Source of the DNA: Acidobacteriota bacterium
GTDB taxonomy: Bacteria; Acidobacteriota; CAIWXX01
Assembly: GCA_016191015.1 (NCBI GenBank)
Contig: JACPPM010000215.1
Coordinates: forward strand, 1 to 55,695
Reading direction: 5' to 3'
Length of the DNA: 55,695 nucleotides
Made by a program: the position numbers and the translations under genes. Below are positions 17,377-25,226 of this stretch, in pieces. Numbering within the stretch: the first letter of the stretch is position 1; the number at the start of each line of letters is the position of its first letter. Below the pieces are notes generated by a model. It saw only the letters and a program-made list of their open reading frames with translations. It had not been told where the DNA came from and did no database searches.

Positions 17377-17957
17377 TGGCTCTCCTCAGGCTCGGTCTTG
17401 AGCACTCGCCGCAAATTCGCCTTCGCCAGCACCAAGTGGTTGCGCACCGTATTGAGACTCAGCCGCAACGTCTCGGCGATCTCCTCGTACGAGAGCTCGT
17501 CCCGCACGCGCAGCACGAGGCACTGCCGTTGCTGTGGAGGGAGTTGCTCGATCGCGGTCCAGACAGATTCGATCACCTGATCCTCGATCGTTACCTGGTC
17601 GGGCGGGTCCTCAGGGGTGTTCGGATCGCCCGCCAGATCGAGCGGGACCGTGTGCCCCGTTCCTTTCAATCTCCCCGACGCCGTGATCATGGCATTCCGG
17701 GCGATCGCAAAGAGCCACCCCATGAAACTCTCTTCGCACTCGAGGCTTCTCACACCTTGAAAGACATTGGCCAGCGTAGTCTGTACCAGGTCTTCGGCGT
17801 CGCTGCTGCCAAACCCGTGAAACTGGAAGTACTTCAGCAGGCGGCTCCGGAGATGCTCGTCGACAACCCGGAAACTCTCCTCAACCTCGACTCCCGCCCT
17901 CAGATGACGCACAGCTTGGGAGAGCTCCTCGTCCGGGCACAGTCGCGTCCGCTCCAC
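17373..17957 (-). CDS. ECF-type RNA polymerase sigma factor
   Basis: A 194-residue protein with region 2 (LLKYFQFHGFGSSDAEDLVQ, TTLANVFQ, ESFMGWLFAIARNAM) and region 4 (IEQLPPQQRQCLVLRVRDEL, SYEEIAETLRLSLNTVRNHL). Starts with GTG at 17957; the Shine-Dalgarno is weak. First gene of the sigma/anti-sigma/CHAT operon. Four GGTAC-N17-GTCT sites upstream of neighbouring secreted-protein genes are its most likely targets. No matching site is seen before the sigma gene itself; a GGAAC at 18002-18006 on the minus strand lacks a GTCT 17 bp on. Confidence 0.92.
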   Translation of the reverse strand: MERTRLCPDEELSQAVRHLRAGVEVEESFRVVDEHLRSRLLKYFQFHGFGSSDAEDLVQTTLANVFQGVRSLECEESFMGWLFAIARNAMITASGRLKGTGHTVPLDLAGDPNTPEDPPDQVTIEDQVIESVWTAIEQLPPQQRQCLVLRVRDELSYEEIAETLRLSLNTVRNHLVLAKANLRRVLKTEPEESQ

Positions 17958-18100
17958 CGCGGACCGCTCGCGACGTGGAAATGCCGATCGCCACTTGAAC
18001 GTCGGTTCCTCCCTTGAACTTCTGGGATGCCCAGTTGTTGGACAACTTATAGAACGGAATCAGGAGGAATTCAAACGGACGGGCGGCGATACCAGTCACT

Positions 18101-18126
18101 GGTACTTTCATCTCCCCGCCCTGTCT
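18101..18126 (+). promoter_or_regulatory. Putative ECF promoter GGTAC-N17-GTCT (site 3)
   Basis: GGTAC at 18101-18105 and GTCT at 18123-18126, spacer 17 bp, 53 bp before the GTG at 18180. The whole leader from here to the start codon is nearly identical (about 90 percent over 75 bp) to 20008-20084. It lies in the divergent region between the sigma operon and the beta-helix gene. Confidence 0.75.
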
Positions 18127-18179
18127 TGGTGTGTAGATCCCGGTGGAACGTCAGATGAACGGGTCAGAGGAGGTCGAAC

Positions 18180-19961
18180 GTGAGCAACATCCGGATCAGG
18201 CAGCGGTCCTCGCGCAAAACATCGCTCGTCGCGCTGCTGATGACGGTCGGCTCCGTCTTGCCTGCGCCGGCCCAAAGCGCGCCCGTGCTCTATTTCTCGG
18301 ATGTCACGAGCGGACCGAGGAGCGGCAACTCGGACAGTTCGGCGGGGCTTCCGCCCGGGCAAAACGGTGCCATCGTGACCGTCTGGGGCACCGGAATCGG
18401 CTCCAGCCGCGGCACCAGCAAGATCTATTGCAACGGTGCCGAGGCCCCTTCTTATTACTACTGGGGCAACGCCACAAAGCCGGCGAATCTCTACGCCTCT
18501 CATCGCATGCAGATGATCTCCTTCCAGGTGAGCGGCAGCGCACAGAATGGAAGGGGTGTCATCTATGCCGTCGTGAATGGCCAACAATCGAATACGCTCC
18601 CTTTCACAATCCGATCTGGATCGATGTACTTCGTCAAGACCTCGGGCAGCGACGCGACCGGGGATGGCAGTTGGACTCTTCCTTGGAGAACGATCGGGAA
18701 GGCAGTGGCGAGCCTGGCGAACGGCGACATCGCATACGTGGGAAACGGGGTGAGCCAGACGACTGCAGGCGAGTACGACGCGGCAGTGAATCTGGGTTCC
18801 AGCGGCACCGCCGACAACCCCAAGGCGTTGATTGTGTATCCAGGTGCCACCGCGAAGGTTGGCAACCCCAAAATCTATCGTGCCTTCCACAGCTGGGGGA
18901 CGGGCACCGGTGGGTACGTGCAACACTGGGTACTCTCGAAGTTCTCCATCACTACCAAGGTGGTGGGCGTGTTCGCGAACACAGGTTTCAGGGTCGTGGG
19001 CAACCGTCTTACCGGCGCCAAGACGAACGAAGGCATGGAGGGGACCATCTACGCCATCGGCAGCGACCTCTATCTGCTCGGCAACGAGCTAGGCAACATC
19101 GGGACCGCTCAGTCCAACGATTCGAAGCTCCAGCACGTCATCTACGTGACGGGTGTCAGGCAGGACGAAATGCCGCGTGCTCCGACGGAACGGACCCGGG
19201 AGATCGCTTGGAACTACCTCCACGACAACTACGTCAATCGGGGAATCAACATCTACAGCGAACAAGACGGCTCGGCATATATCCAGCAACATCGAATCCA
19301 TGACAACGTGATCGTCAATCAGCGTGGCGACGGAATACTCGTTGGCTACTACGTCACCGCCGAGAACTGGATCTATAACAATCTGATCGTCCGGGCAGGC
19401 CTCGGCCCCGAGCTCGACAACCCCTCGACACATGCCGGCATCCAAATCGACACCGGCCACGAGAGCGTTCCGAGAACGAAGACGATCATTCATTGCTACA
19501 ACAACACGCTGTACGGCTGCGGCTTCTCCGGCGCCGTCTATGCCGGTGAGAACGGCGCTCTGTTCATTACGTCCTCCGCCACATCCCGAAGCACACTGCG
19601 CTTCGCCAACAACATCGTGGTCTCGACCGGTGAACCTTACCTCGCCGGCGACAGCGGCATACCCACATCCGGTGACTACCGGGGCTGCTGGTTCGGAGAT
19701 GGCGCGGCACCGCGGTGGGACGAAGGGGCGATCAACGCCGACCCACAGTTCGTGAGCGCGGCGTCGAGAGACTTCCAGCTCCGATCGACAAGCCCGTGCC
19801 GCGATGCAGGGAAGGATGTTTCGAAGACGGTCGCCCGGGACCTGCTCGGTGTGCCGCGCCCGCAGGGGAGCGCCTTCGACCTGGGGGCGTACGAGCTCCG
19901 CCCGGCTCAGGGCTCCGGCTCTCACGCGCGACGGAAGTCGCCGCGGAACCGGGAGAATTGA
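18180..19961 (+). CDS. Secreted IPT-like domain plus right-handed beta-helix protein
   Basis: A 593-residue protein from a GTG with GAGGAGG upstream. Signal peptide: TSLVALLMTVGSVLPAPAQS. Residues about 35-145 resemble an IPT/TIG-type Ig fold (GAIVTVWGTGIGSSRGTSKI, FQVSGSAQNGRGVIYAVVNG). From about 150 a beta-helix of the pectate-lyase superfamily type starts with MYFVKTSGSDATGDGSW and PWRTIGKAVASL, continues with HDNYVNRGINIYSEQDGSAY and YNNLIVRAG, and ends with DFQLRSTSPCRDAGKDVS and FDLGAYE. Likely a surface polysaccharide-active or adhesive protein; catalytic residues not assigned. Promoter site 3 puts it under the ECF sigma factor encoded divergently. Confidence 0.85.
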   Translation: MSNIRIRQRSSRKTSLVALLMTVGSVLPAPAQSAPVLYFSDVTSGPRSGNSDSSAGLPPGQNGAIVTVWGTGIGSSRGTSKIYCNGAEAPSYYYWGNATKPANLYASHRMQMISFQVSGSAQNGRGVIYAVVNGQQSNTLPFTIRSGSMYFVKTSGSDATGDGSWTLPWRTIGKAVASLANGDIAYVGNGVSQTTAGEYDAAVNLGSSGTADNPKALIVYPGATAKVGNPKIYRAFHSWGTGTGGYVQHWVLSKFSITTKVVGVFANTGFRVVGNRLTGAKTNEGMEGTIYAIGSDLYLLGNELGNIGTAQSNDSKLQHVIYVTGVRQDEMPRAPTERTREIAWNYLHDNYVNRGINIYSEQDGSAYIQQHRIHDNVIVNQRGDGILVGYYVTAENWIYNNLIVRAGLGPELDNPSTHAGIQIDTGHESVPRTKTIIHCYNNTLYGCGFSGAVYAGENGALFITSSATSRSTLRFANNIVVSTGEPYLAGDSGIPTSGDYRGCWFGDGAAPRWDEGAINADPQFVSAASRDFQLRSTSPCRDAGKDVSKTVARDLLGVPRPQGSAFDLGAYELRPAQGSGSHARRKSPRNREN

Positions 19962-20007
19962 CATGACCAGATCGAGAGCAGATCGGATATCACGCATGGC
20001 ACTCCCT

Positions 20008-20033
20008 GGTACTTTCATCTCCCTGCCCTGTCT
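20008..20033 (+). promoter_or_regulatory. Putative ECF promoter GGTAC-N17-GTCT (site 4)
   Basis: GGTAC at 20008-20012 and GTCT at 20030-20033 with 17 bp between, 51 bp before the ATG at 20085. It lies after the stop of the beta-helix gene, so the propeller gene has its own promoter although it follows in the same direction. Confidence 0.75.
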
Positions 20034-20084
20034 TGGTTTGTAGATCCCGGTGGAGCGCCGGATGGACCGGCCAGAGGAGGCAAG

Positions 20085-22046
20085 ATGATGTTGTTCAGGA
20101 CGAGAACTTCAGGTCGTTTGTTCCTGGTTACGATGTTCGCGGGGGCAGCCTTCCCGGCTGTCTCGCAGGCCTCGCACCAGTGGGCGCGAGTGATCGGCGG
20201 GAGCGGGAATGAAGCTCCGTACTCGGTCCAGCAGACGAGTGACGGTGGCTACATCCTGGCGGGGTACACATCGGGCAGCTTCGGAGGTGACCAAAACGTG
20301 TGGCTGGTGAAGCTGGATTCGTTAGGGAACATCTCCTGGCAGCGGACTTTCGCAGGTGGAAGCGGCTCGGAATCGGGAGGTCTGGTCCGGCAGACGGCCG
20401 ATGGTGGATATTACCTGGCATGCTACACGCCGGCTCTTGGCAACGGCGACGAAGCCTGGATACTGAGGCTGGACTCCGTCGGGAGTGTTTCCTGGCAGAA
20501 AACCTACGGGGGGACAAGCACGGAATCGATCTTCTCGTTGGAGCCAACGAGCGATGGGGGGTGTGTGTTCGGAGGTTACACGAGGAGCTTCGGTTCGGTT
20601 GACAACAATGCGTGGGCGGCCAAGCTCTCCTCAAGCGGCACTGTCGGCTGGGCAAAGAGAAGATACATCGGATCAGGACAACAACCCAGCGGATACCAAC
20701 TGCAGACAAGGACGATTGCACCAGACGGGAGTGGGGGGTACGCGACACTGGTCGAGGTTCAGTCTCCCGGGGGTGGAGGGTCCGTGCTGTTTCAGCCTCT
20801 CGATTCGAACGGGGTCATCAGCGGCACCAAGCATTTGATCAGTCTGGGCACTTCCGCGCGCCCTCGGGCAATGGACAGATCCGGCGACGGTGGTTGGTTT
20901 ATCTCAGGGATTGTGTCGGTTTCCGGCAATGGCGATGACGGGCTCCTGATGAAACTGAATTCAACCGGCAGCCCAGTGTGGCAGAAACACCTTGGGGGAC
21001 AGGGCACCAGCTACTTCCTTGACGGAAGATCGACGCCGGACGGCGGGTACGTGGCCGTCGGAGAAACAGAGAGCCCCAGTGACGGGAGCTCGGACGTATG
21101 GGTCGTGAAATTCAATTCTTCGGGCGGTGTCGAGTGGCAGAAAACATACGGCGGCGCGGGCACTGACGTGGGACGCGCGATTGGCCGAACAAGCGACGGC
21201 GGCTACATCGTCGTTGGCGACAGCGGATCTTTTGGCGGTGCCGAGGAAGTGCTCGTTCTCCGGCTCTCGCCGACCGGAGAGATCGACACCTCGTGCGGGG
21301 GATTGGTTGAGACAGCTGCTCAGCCCTCAGCTGACCTGAGCGCCAGTGATAGCACGAGCTTCACCAGTTCCGTCTCCGACACCGCCGTCACGGTCGTCAC
21401 CCCCACGTACGTCATGAACAACACGAATGGTGCCGACACGACTCTGTGCACCTCGTCCTGCCAGGTGAGCTGTTCGGCGACCGTGCCGGCTTCGGGCGTC
21501 GTAGGGATCGCGGCGAATTTCTCGAGCTCTGCTACCCTTGTGGATTGCGGCGGCGCTGTCGCCTATTCATGGGCGTTCGGCGACGGTGGCACGTCAAGCG
21601 AACAGAACCCCGCCTACGCCTACGCCGCTCCCGGAACATATCCGTGGACCCTCAATGTCACGGCGCCCGGTGCCAACGCGTGCTCGCAATCGGGCTCAAT
21701 CACGATCTCATCAACAGCCGTGCCGGATCTGACGGGTGCGTGGACGAGTGTGAAAAAGAAGAAGAGCAAGGTAAACGCGACCTTCTCCTGCCAGAACATC
21801 GACCTCGGGGAGGCCGCGAGCTTCACGGTCAAGCTCTACTTTTCCAGGAAGTCCACGCTCAGCAAGAAGTCAAAGCTCATCAAGACTCAGATCGTCTCAT
21901 CGCTCGCGGCCGGAGGCGTCCTGCCGATCGCCTTCAAGGCGACCCCCCCGAACAAGCACAAGTACCTGATCGCGGTGGTGGACCCGGATGGAGCGGTCGC
22001 TGAGGCGAACGAGGGCAACAACACGATTGTCCGGGCAATGCCGTGA
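20085..22046 (+). CDS. Secreted delta-60-type propeller with PKD and CARDB-like domains
   Basis: A 653-residue protein with signal peptide (RLFLVTMFAGAAFPAVSQAS). About seven to eight blades of about 50 residues follow the pattern QTSDGGYILAGYTSGSFGGD, WLVKLDSLGNISWQRTFAGG. Residues about 465-545 are a PKD domain (YSWAFGDGGTSSEQNPAYAY). The C-terminus is Lys-rich (SVKKKKSKVNATFSC) and ends in a CARDB-like Ig domain (YLIAVVDPDGAVAEANEGNN). The start has AGAGGAGG upstream; two adjacent ATGs are possible. Intact relative of the truncated gene at 11960. Likely a large cell-surface or released protein under the ECF sigma factor. Confidence 0.88.
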   Translation: MMLFRTRTSGRLFLVTMFAGAAFPAVSQASHQWARVIGGSGNEAPYSVQQTSDGGYILAGYTSGSFGGDQNVWLVKLDSLGNISWQRTFAGGSGSESGGLVRQTADGGYYLACYTPALGNGDEAWILRLDSVGSVSWQKTYGGTSTESIFSLEPTSDGGCVFGGYTRSFGSVDNNAWAAKLSSSGTVGWAKRRYIGSGQQPSGYQLQTRTIAPDGSGGYATLVEVQSPGGGGSVLFQPLDSNGVISGTKHLISLGTSARPRAMDRSGDGGWFISGIVSVSGNGDDGLLMKLNSTGSPVWQKHLGGQGTSYFLDGRSTPDGGYVAVGETESPSDGSSDVWVVKFNSSGGVEWQKTYGGAGTDVGRAIGRTSDGGYIVVGDSGSFGGAEEVLVLRLSPTGEIDTSCGGLVETAAQPSADLSASDSTSFTSSVSDTAVTVVTPTYVMNNTNGADTTLCTSSCQVSCSATVPASGVVGIAANFSSSATLVDCGGAVAYSWAFGDGGTSSEQNPAYAYAAPGTYPWTLNVTAPGANACSQSGSITISSTAVPDLTGAWTSVKKKKSKVNATFSCQNIDLGEAASFTVKLYFSRKSTLSKKSKLIKTQIVSSLAAGGVLPIAFKATPPNKHKYLIAVVDPDGAVAEANEGNNTIVRAMP

Positions 22047-22098
22047 CACGAGGACGGAGACGTCATCCCGACGCTGGGTGGCTCCTTCTTCCGGAGGC

Positions 22099-22455
22099 CA
22101 ATGCAGATCGCGCAGATTTCTGCGCAGATTCCGCGGATGACCGGAGGCCTCACCAGTTCTTCACCACTCAGCCACCCAGTACACGGTCCGTCCGGATCCA
22201 TCTGCCCAATCTTTGGATTGCACAGGACTTTGACGTGCCCTGTGGCCAAGGCTACGGCAAAGTCCCGGAAACCGCAGATTTCACAGATTGACTCGCAGAT
22301 GTCGCCGATTGCTTCGCGCCGACCCGAAAGTGAGGAGCAAGTTGCTCGTCGGTTGAATGCTGGAAGAATCTGCGTAATCTGCGCGGAAATCTGCGCCATC
22401 TGTGGTTTCCAACGGAACGGACACGCCCGAGTCGGCTCCTCGACTTTGCCGCCGT
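22099..22455 (-). repeat. Hairpin-array element G (CGCAGATT-type), inverted copy of 553-759
   Basis: The stretch 22246-22455 matches 553-759 in inverted orientation, including arms (22270-22312 and 22367-22405), loop and outer flanks. A further short CGCAGATT array lies outside it at 22099-22136. Open frames across it result from the lack of stops. The interval 22047-22520 holds no gene. Confidence 0.8.
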
Positions 22456-22506
22456 CCTGGGCCTGAGGCAGACTTGACGCGCGACCGCCGTTGAGGCACT
22501 ATATCA

Positions 22507-22518
22507 TTAGAGTTCTAA
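22507..22518 (+). promoter_or_regulatory. MarR operator, TTAGAGTTCTAA (site 1)
   Basis: A perfect inverted repeat TTAGA-GT-TCTAA directly before the start of the MarR gene (22521), overlapping a TATATC minus-10-like box at 22500-22505. The surrounding 17 bases recur, with one mismatch, at 22983-22999 before the hydrolase gene, which points to autoregulation plus control of the neighbour. Confidence 0.75.
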
Positions 22519-22520
22519 CT

Positions 22521-22961
22521 ATGGATAACGCCACGCTGCCCCTGATGAGCCGGATCGGCACGATCTTCCTGACCTGGCGTCGCCACCTTCAGAGAGGGTA
22601 CGCTCGGTACGGCATCACCCTGAAGCAGATTCATCTGCTCGGGCAGCTGCGTCACCGGGAGTTTCTCTACCCCGCGGACATCGCAGAGATGCTCTTTTGC
22701 GACCGGCCGACAGCGACCGTGATCATCCGGAACATGATCCGGAAGGGGTGGGTGAGAAAAGACGGCGATCCTCAGAACCGGAAACGCTGGCGCGTCCAGA
22801 TCACCGCGGCCGGCCGCAGGAAGGAGCAGGCTGTCCATTCGAGTCGCACGAATCCGGAGAGGCTGTTCGACCCGGAGGAGTGTTTTTCGAAGCGGGAGCG
22901 CGATCAGGTGGGGAGGTTGCTGATGAAGCTGCATCGGCACGTGACGGCGCTCTCTGACTAG
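22521..22961 (+). CDS. MarR-family transcriptional regulator
   Basis: A 146-residue winged-helix protein: an N-terminal dimerisation helix (LPLMSRIGTIFLTWRRHLQR), the DNA-binding helices (LYPADIAEMLFCDRPTATVI, IRNMIRKGWVRKDGDPQNRK), the wing (RWRVQITAAG) and a C-terminal dimerisation helix. MDNATL at 22521 is the better start; an upstream start at 22491 would place the operator inside the gene. It has no clear Shine-Dalgarno and is probably leaderless or short-leadered. After the stop there is a run of seven T (22971-22977) without a clear stem. It is followed by an alpha/beta hydrolase gene with the same operator. Confidence 0.88.
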   Translation: MDNATLPLMSRIGTIFLTWRRHLQRGYARYGITLKQIHLLGQLRHREFLYPADIAEMLFCDRPTATVIIRNMIRKGWVRKDGDPQNRKRWRVQITAAGRRKEQAVHSSRTNPERLFDPEECFSKRERDQVGRLLMKLHRHVTALSD

Positions 22962-22986
22962 TATTCCTCTTTTTTTGTCTTGATGA

Positions 22987-22998
22987 TTAGAGTTCTAA
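22987..22998 (+). promoter_or_regulatory. MarR operator, TTAGAGTTCTAA (site 2)
   Basis: Second copy of the inverted repeat, 20 bp before the alpha/beta hydrolase ATG at 23019 and just upstream of its GGAGGAGG ribosome site. A repressor bound here would block transcription of the hydrolase. Confidence 0.75.
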
Positions 22999-23018
22999 CC
23001 ACGTCGGGAGGAGGAACC

Positions 23019-23846
23019 ATGGAGACTCGGACTGTTTTCTGCAACGACATTGCGCTTCGGATTCTCGACTTCGGCGGCGTCGGCGATACCGTCATACTGC
23101 TGCACGGCGCCATGTCTCGCGCCGCCAACTGGTTTGATGTCGCCTGCTGGATGAAGGATCACTTTCACGTCCTCGCCTTCGACCAGAGGGGGCACGGGCG
23201 CAGCGGGAAGCCGGTCGGCGGCTACTCGCGCGATGACTTCGTCCGCGATCTTGTCGGGGTGATGGATTCTCTGAACATTCGAAGAGCCCACCTCCTGGGA
23301 CATTCGTTGGGAGGGCTCAACGCCTGGGTGGCGGCCTCGATGCACCCCGAACGCGTCGAGTCGGTGACTATCGAAGACATGGGTGCCGACCAGTGGCCCG
23401 CCGAAACCGTTGATCAGTGGCGGAGCTGGTTCGACGAGTGGCCGCTGCCATTCCCGTGCCTCAAGGAGGCGCGTCGATACTTCTCGTCAATCCGCCCCTC
23501 GTTTGCGGATCATTTCATGGAGCTCCTTGAGGAGCGCGATTCAGGATACTGGCCCATCTTCTCCTTCGATACGGTGCTCGACGTCCTGCGCGGTATCGCG
23601 GCGAAGCCGTGGTGGAACGAGCTCAGAGATATTCGATGCCCGACACTTCTGATTCGCGGCGAGCACAGCGAGATCCTCAAGCGTGACGAGGCGCTCGCCA
23701 TGCATCGGGCCTTGAAGAACGGGCATCTTGCGGAAATTTCGGCCGCGCATCACGTCATTCACGATGATCAACCGGAACGGTTCAAGGAGGTCGTCCTGGA
23801 CTTTCTCCTGCAGACCGCGCCTCGTGACCGGGCGGTTGCGAGATGA
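23019..23846 (+). CDS. Alpha/beta-fold hydrolase
   Basis: A 275-residue protein with the ATG at 23019 after GGAGGAGG. Motifs: oxyanion-hole HGAMSRAANW, FDQRGHGRSGKP, the nucleophile elbow GHSLGGLNAW (Ser near 101), an acid region PTLLIRGEHSEIL and the catalytic His in AAHHVIHDDQPERF. The family covers esterases, epoxide hydrolases and C-C bond hydrolases; the substrate cannot be named. Repressed, by inference, by the MarR protein through the shared operator. Its stop overlaps the next ATG (ATGA), so it was once part of a longer operon with an isochorismatase-like gene that is now truncated. Confidence 0.88.
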   Translation: METRTVFCNDIALRILDFGGVGDTVILLHGAMSRAANWFDVACWMKDHFHVLAFDQRGHGRSGKPVGGYSRDDFVRDLVGVMDSLNIRRAHLLGHSLGGLNAWVAASMHPERVESVTIEDMGADQWPAETVDQWRSWFDEWPLPFPCLKEARRYFSSIRPSFADHFMELLEERDSGYWPIFSFDTVLDVLRGIAAKPWWNELRDIRCPTLLIRGEHSEILKRDEALAMHRALKNGHLAEISAAHHVIHDDQPERFKEVVLDFLLQTAPRDRAVAR

Positions 23847-24286
23847 GTGGGACGCCGTTCAGTGAAGCCGATGTCCTTAGATTCGCGGAGAGTGCCTACC
23901 AACAGGGCCGCGCGCGGTTCGATCCGGAACCGGCCGATTGCGTCCTGCTCGTGATCGACATGCAGGACGAATTCGTCCGTCCGGGATGGACGCCTTATTG
24001 GGTTCCGGCGGCGACGCGCCAGATCTTGGCGCGCCTGCTCCCGCACCACACGGCTGATTCTTCCTCGGAGCTCCGGCCGGATCGCAACGACGACCCGGCC
24101 GTCGCCTGCATCCGATTTCACGATACTCACATCGACGATTCCCTACGGCACCACCAGTACCCTCGCTTCCGTTCTCGCATCATCCTTTCTCCACCACGGC
24201 CTTCAGCCGATCGAGCGCCTCGCCCCAGGCCGCCCTCAGTCCGTCGGCCTCCTCGCGCGTCTGGAGCCGTTCGTGAACGACCATGA
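23843..24286 (+). pseudogene. Truncated isochorismatase-like (cysteine hydrolase) gene
   Basis: Residues 30-65 (DCVLLVIDMQDEFVRPGWTP, YWVPAATRQI) are the N-terminal strand and catalytic Asp of the isochorismatase superfamily. After about 24040 the similarity ends in a hydrophilic tail, and the Lys and Cys of the catalytic triad are missing, so the product should be inactive. The open frame then runs convergently over the 3' end of the next gene. Translationally coupled (ATGA) to the hydrolase at 23019. A deletion between 24040 and 24180 probably removed the rest. Confidence 0.75.
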
Positions 24287-24794
24287 CAGTCGTCTTCGGT
24301 CCCGACGCCTGGAACTTCACCTCCACCGGGGTCCCGGGGGCTGCCAGCGGGTCCTGCCATGTGAGGCGGATGGTTTTCCCTTTGTTAATTTTCTTGATCT
24401 CAGCAACGTTGCCATCGGCGTTGGTGAGCCTCGCCCCGTCCTCGACCTTTCCCTCGTGCTTCGCCCCGAGCCAGGTGTCGAGCGCTCCGGGGGTGGCCCA
24501 GGCTGCAAAGCAAGCATCGGGGCTGGCTTTGAGCTTCTTCGTCGCACAGATCGAGTAGCCGCGCGGCCGCCCATCCTTCTCCTTGGCTCCGCGGGCGTTC
24601 TCGTACTCCACGGTGATCGTCCCACCCCACCAAGGGTCGACCTTCACGGTGTTGCCGAGGTACATTCCGATCTCGCGCCGCCCCTTGTCGGCCCCCACTT
24701 GCTTGTCGAGCAGCGCGAACCACTCGTCGAAGGACTTGCCTGTCTCCCGCTTGACGCCGGAGAGCTGCTTCTCGGAGGCGAGCGTGACCTTCAT
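24180..24794 (-). CDS. DUF4287 plus AHSA1/SRPBCC-type protein
   Basis: A 204-residue protein. Residues 1-75 match DUF4287 in layout (LSGVKRETGKSFDEWFALLD, KGRREIGMYLG, DPWWGGTITVEYENARGAKE). The rest is an AHSA1-type START-like fold (LKASPDACFAAWATPGALDT, IRLTWQDPLAAPGTPVEVKF, TTVMVVHERLQTREEADGLR) usual in putative lipid-binding or stress proteins. The ATG overlaps the stop of the membrane protein upstream (ATGA), so the two genes are coupled. The open frame continues to 25085 only because the neighbouring gene lies there in another frame. Confidence 0.85.
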   Translation of the reverse strand: MKVTLASEKQLSGVKRETGKSFDEWFALLDKQVGADKGRREIGMYLGNTVKVDPWWGGTITVEYENARGAKEKDGRPRGYSICATKKLKASPDACFAAWATPGALDTWLGAKHEGKVEDGARLTNADGNVAEIKKINKGKTIRLTWQDPLAAPGTPVEVKFQASGPKTTVMVVHERLQTREEADGLRAAWGEALDRLKAVVEKG

Positions 24795-25150
24795 CTCGCC
24801 ACCTCCGCCTTCGGCGCCGGGCCGCGCCCGTATCGCTCGGTCGCGTAGCCTGTGATCAGCCCCACGATCGCCCCGGGGAGCATGATCTCGAAGTAGTACT
24901 TGCCCTGCATGTGGGCCACGAAAAAGGCGAAGGTCCCAGCGACGAGAATCCCGAACGGGATTGTCCACTTCATGTCGTCGACCTTCCGGGCGAAGAGCCC
25001 GATGAGGAGCCCTGCCACAACGCCCTTGAAGGTGCTCCCGATGATGATTCCAAGGATCTCGTTCCTGACCTCCGGCGTGAACCACGCCGTCAGGCCGTCG
25101 AACACCCCCAGGACTCCTCCCAGGAACACTCCCAACGCCACCTTATTCAT
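24791..25150 (-). CDS. Small integral membrane protein
   Basis: A 119-residue protein with three or four predicted membrane segments (VALGVFLGGVLGVFDGLTAW, LGIIIGSTFKGVVAGLLIGL, IPFGILVAGTFAFFVAHMQ, FEIMLPGAIVGLITGYATER). A ribosome site GAAAGGAG lies upstream of the ATG at 25150. Coupled to the DUF4287/AHSA1 gene and 76 bp downstream of the kinase, perhaps in the same minus-strand operon. Family not recognised with confidence. Confidence 0.75.
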   Translation of the reverse strand: MNKVALGVFLGGVLGVFDGLTAWFTPEVRNEILGIIIGSTFKGVVAGLLIGLFARKVDDMKWTIPFGILVAGTFAFFVAHMQGKYYFEIMLPGAIVGLITGYATERYGRGPAPKAEVAR

Positions 25151-25226
25151 CCTGATCTCCTTTCAGCTTTCGCCGCTTTGCGGCTCGATCTTCTCTTAAA
25201 CGCGCGGGCCAAGTTCTTTAGATCCT

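Noticed and set aside
13500-17957. Type III-E CRISPR (Craspase) locus because of TPR-CHAT plus ECF sigma
   Set aside because: No gRAMP effector, Csx30 or CRISPR array is in the window, and the CHAT protein has an export signal; only the regulatory logic is comparable.
22970-22980. T-run after the MarR gene as an intrinsic terminator
   Set aside because: Seven T are present but no GC-rich stem precedes them.
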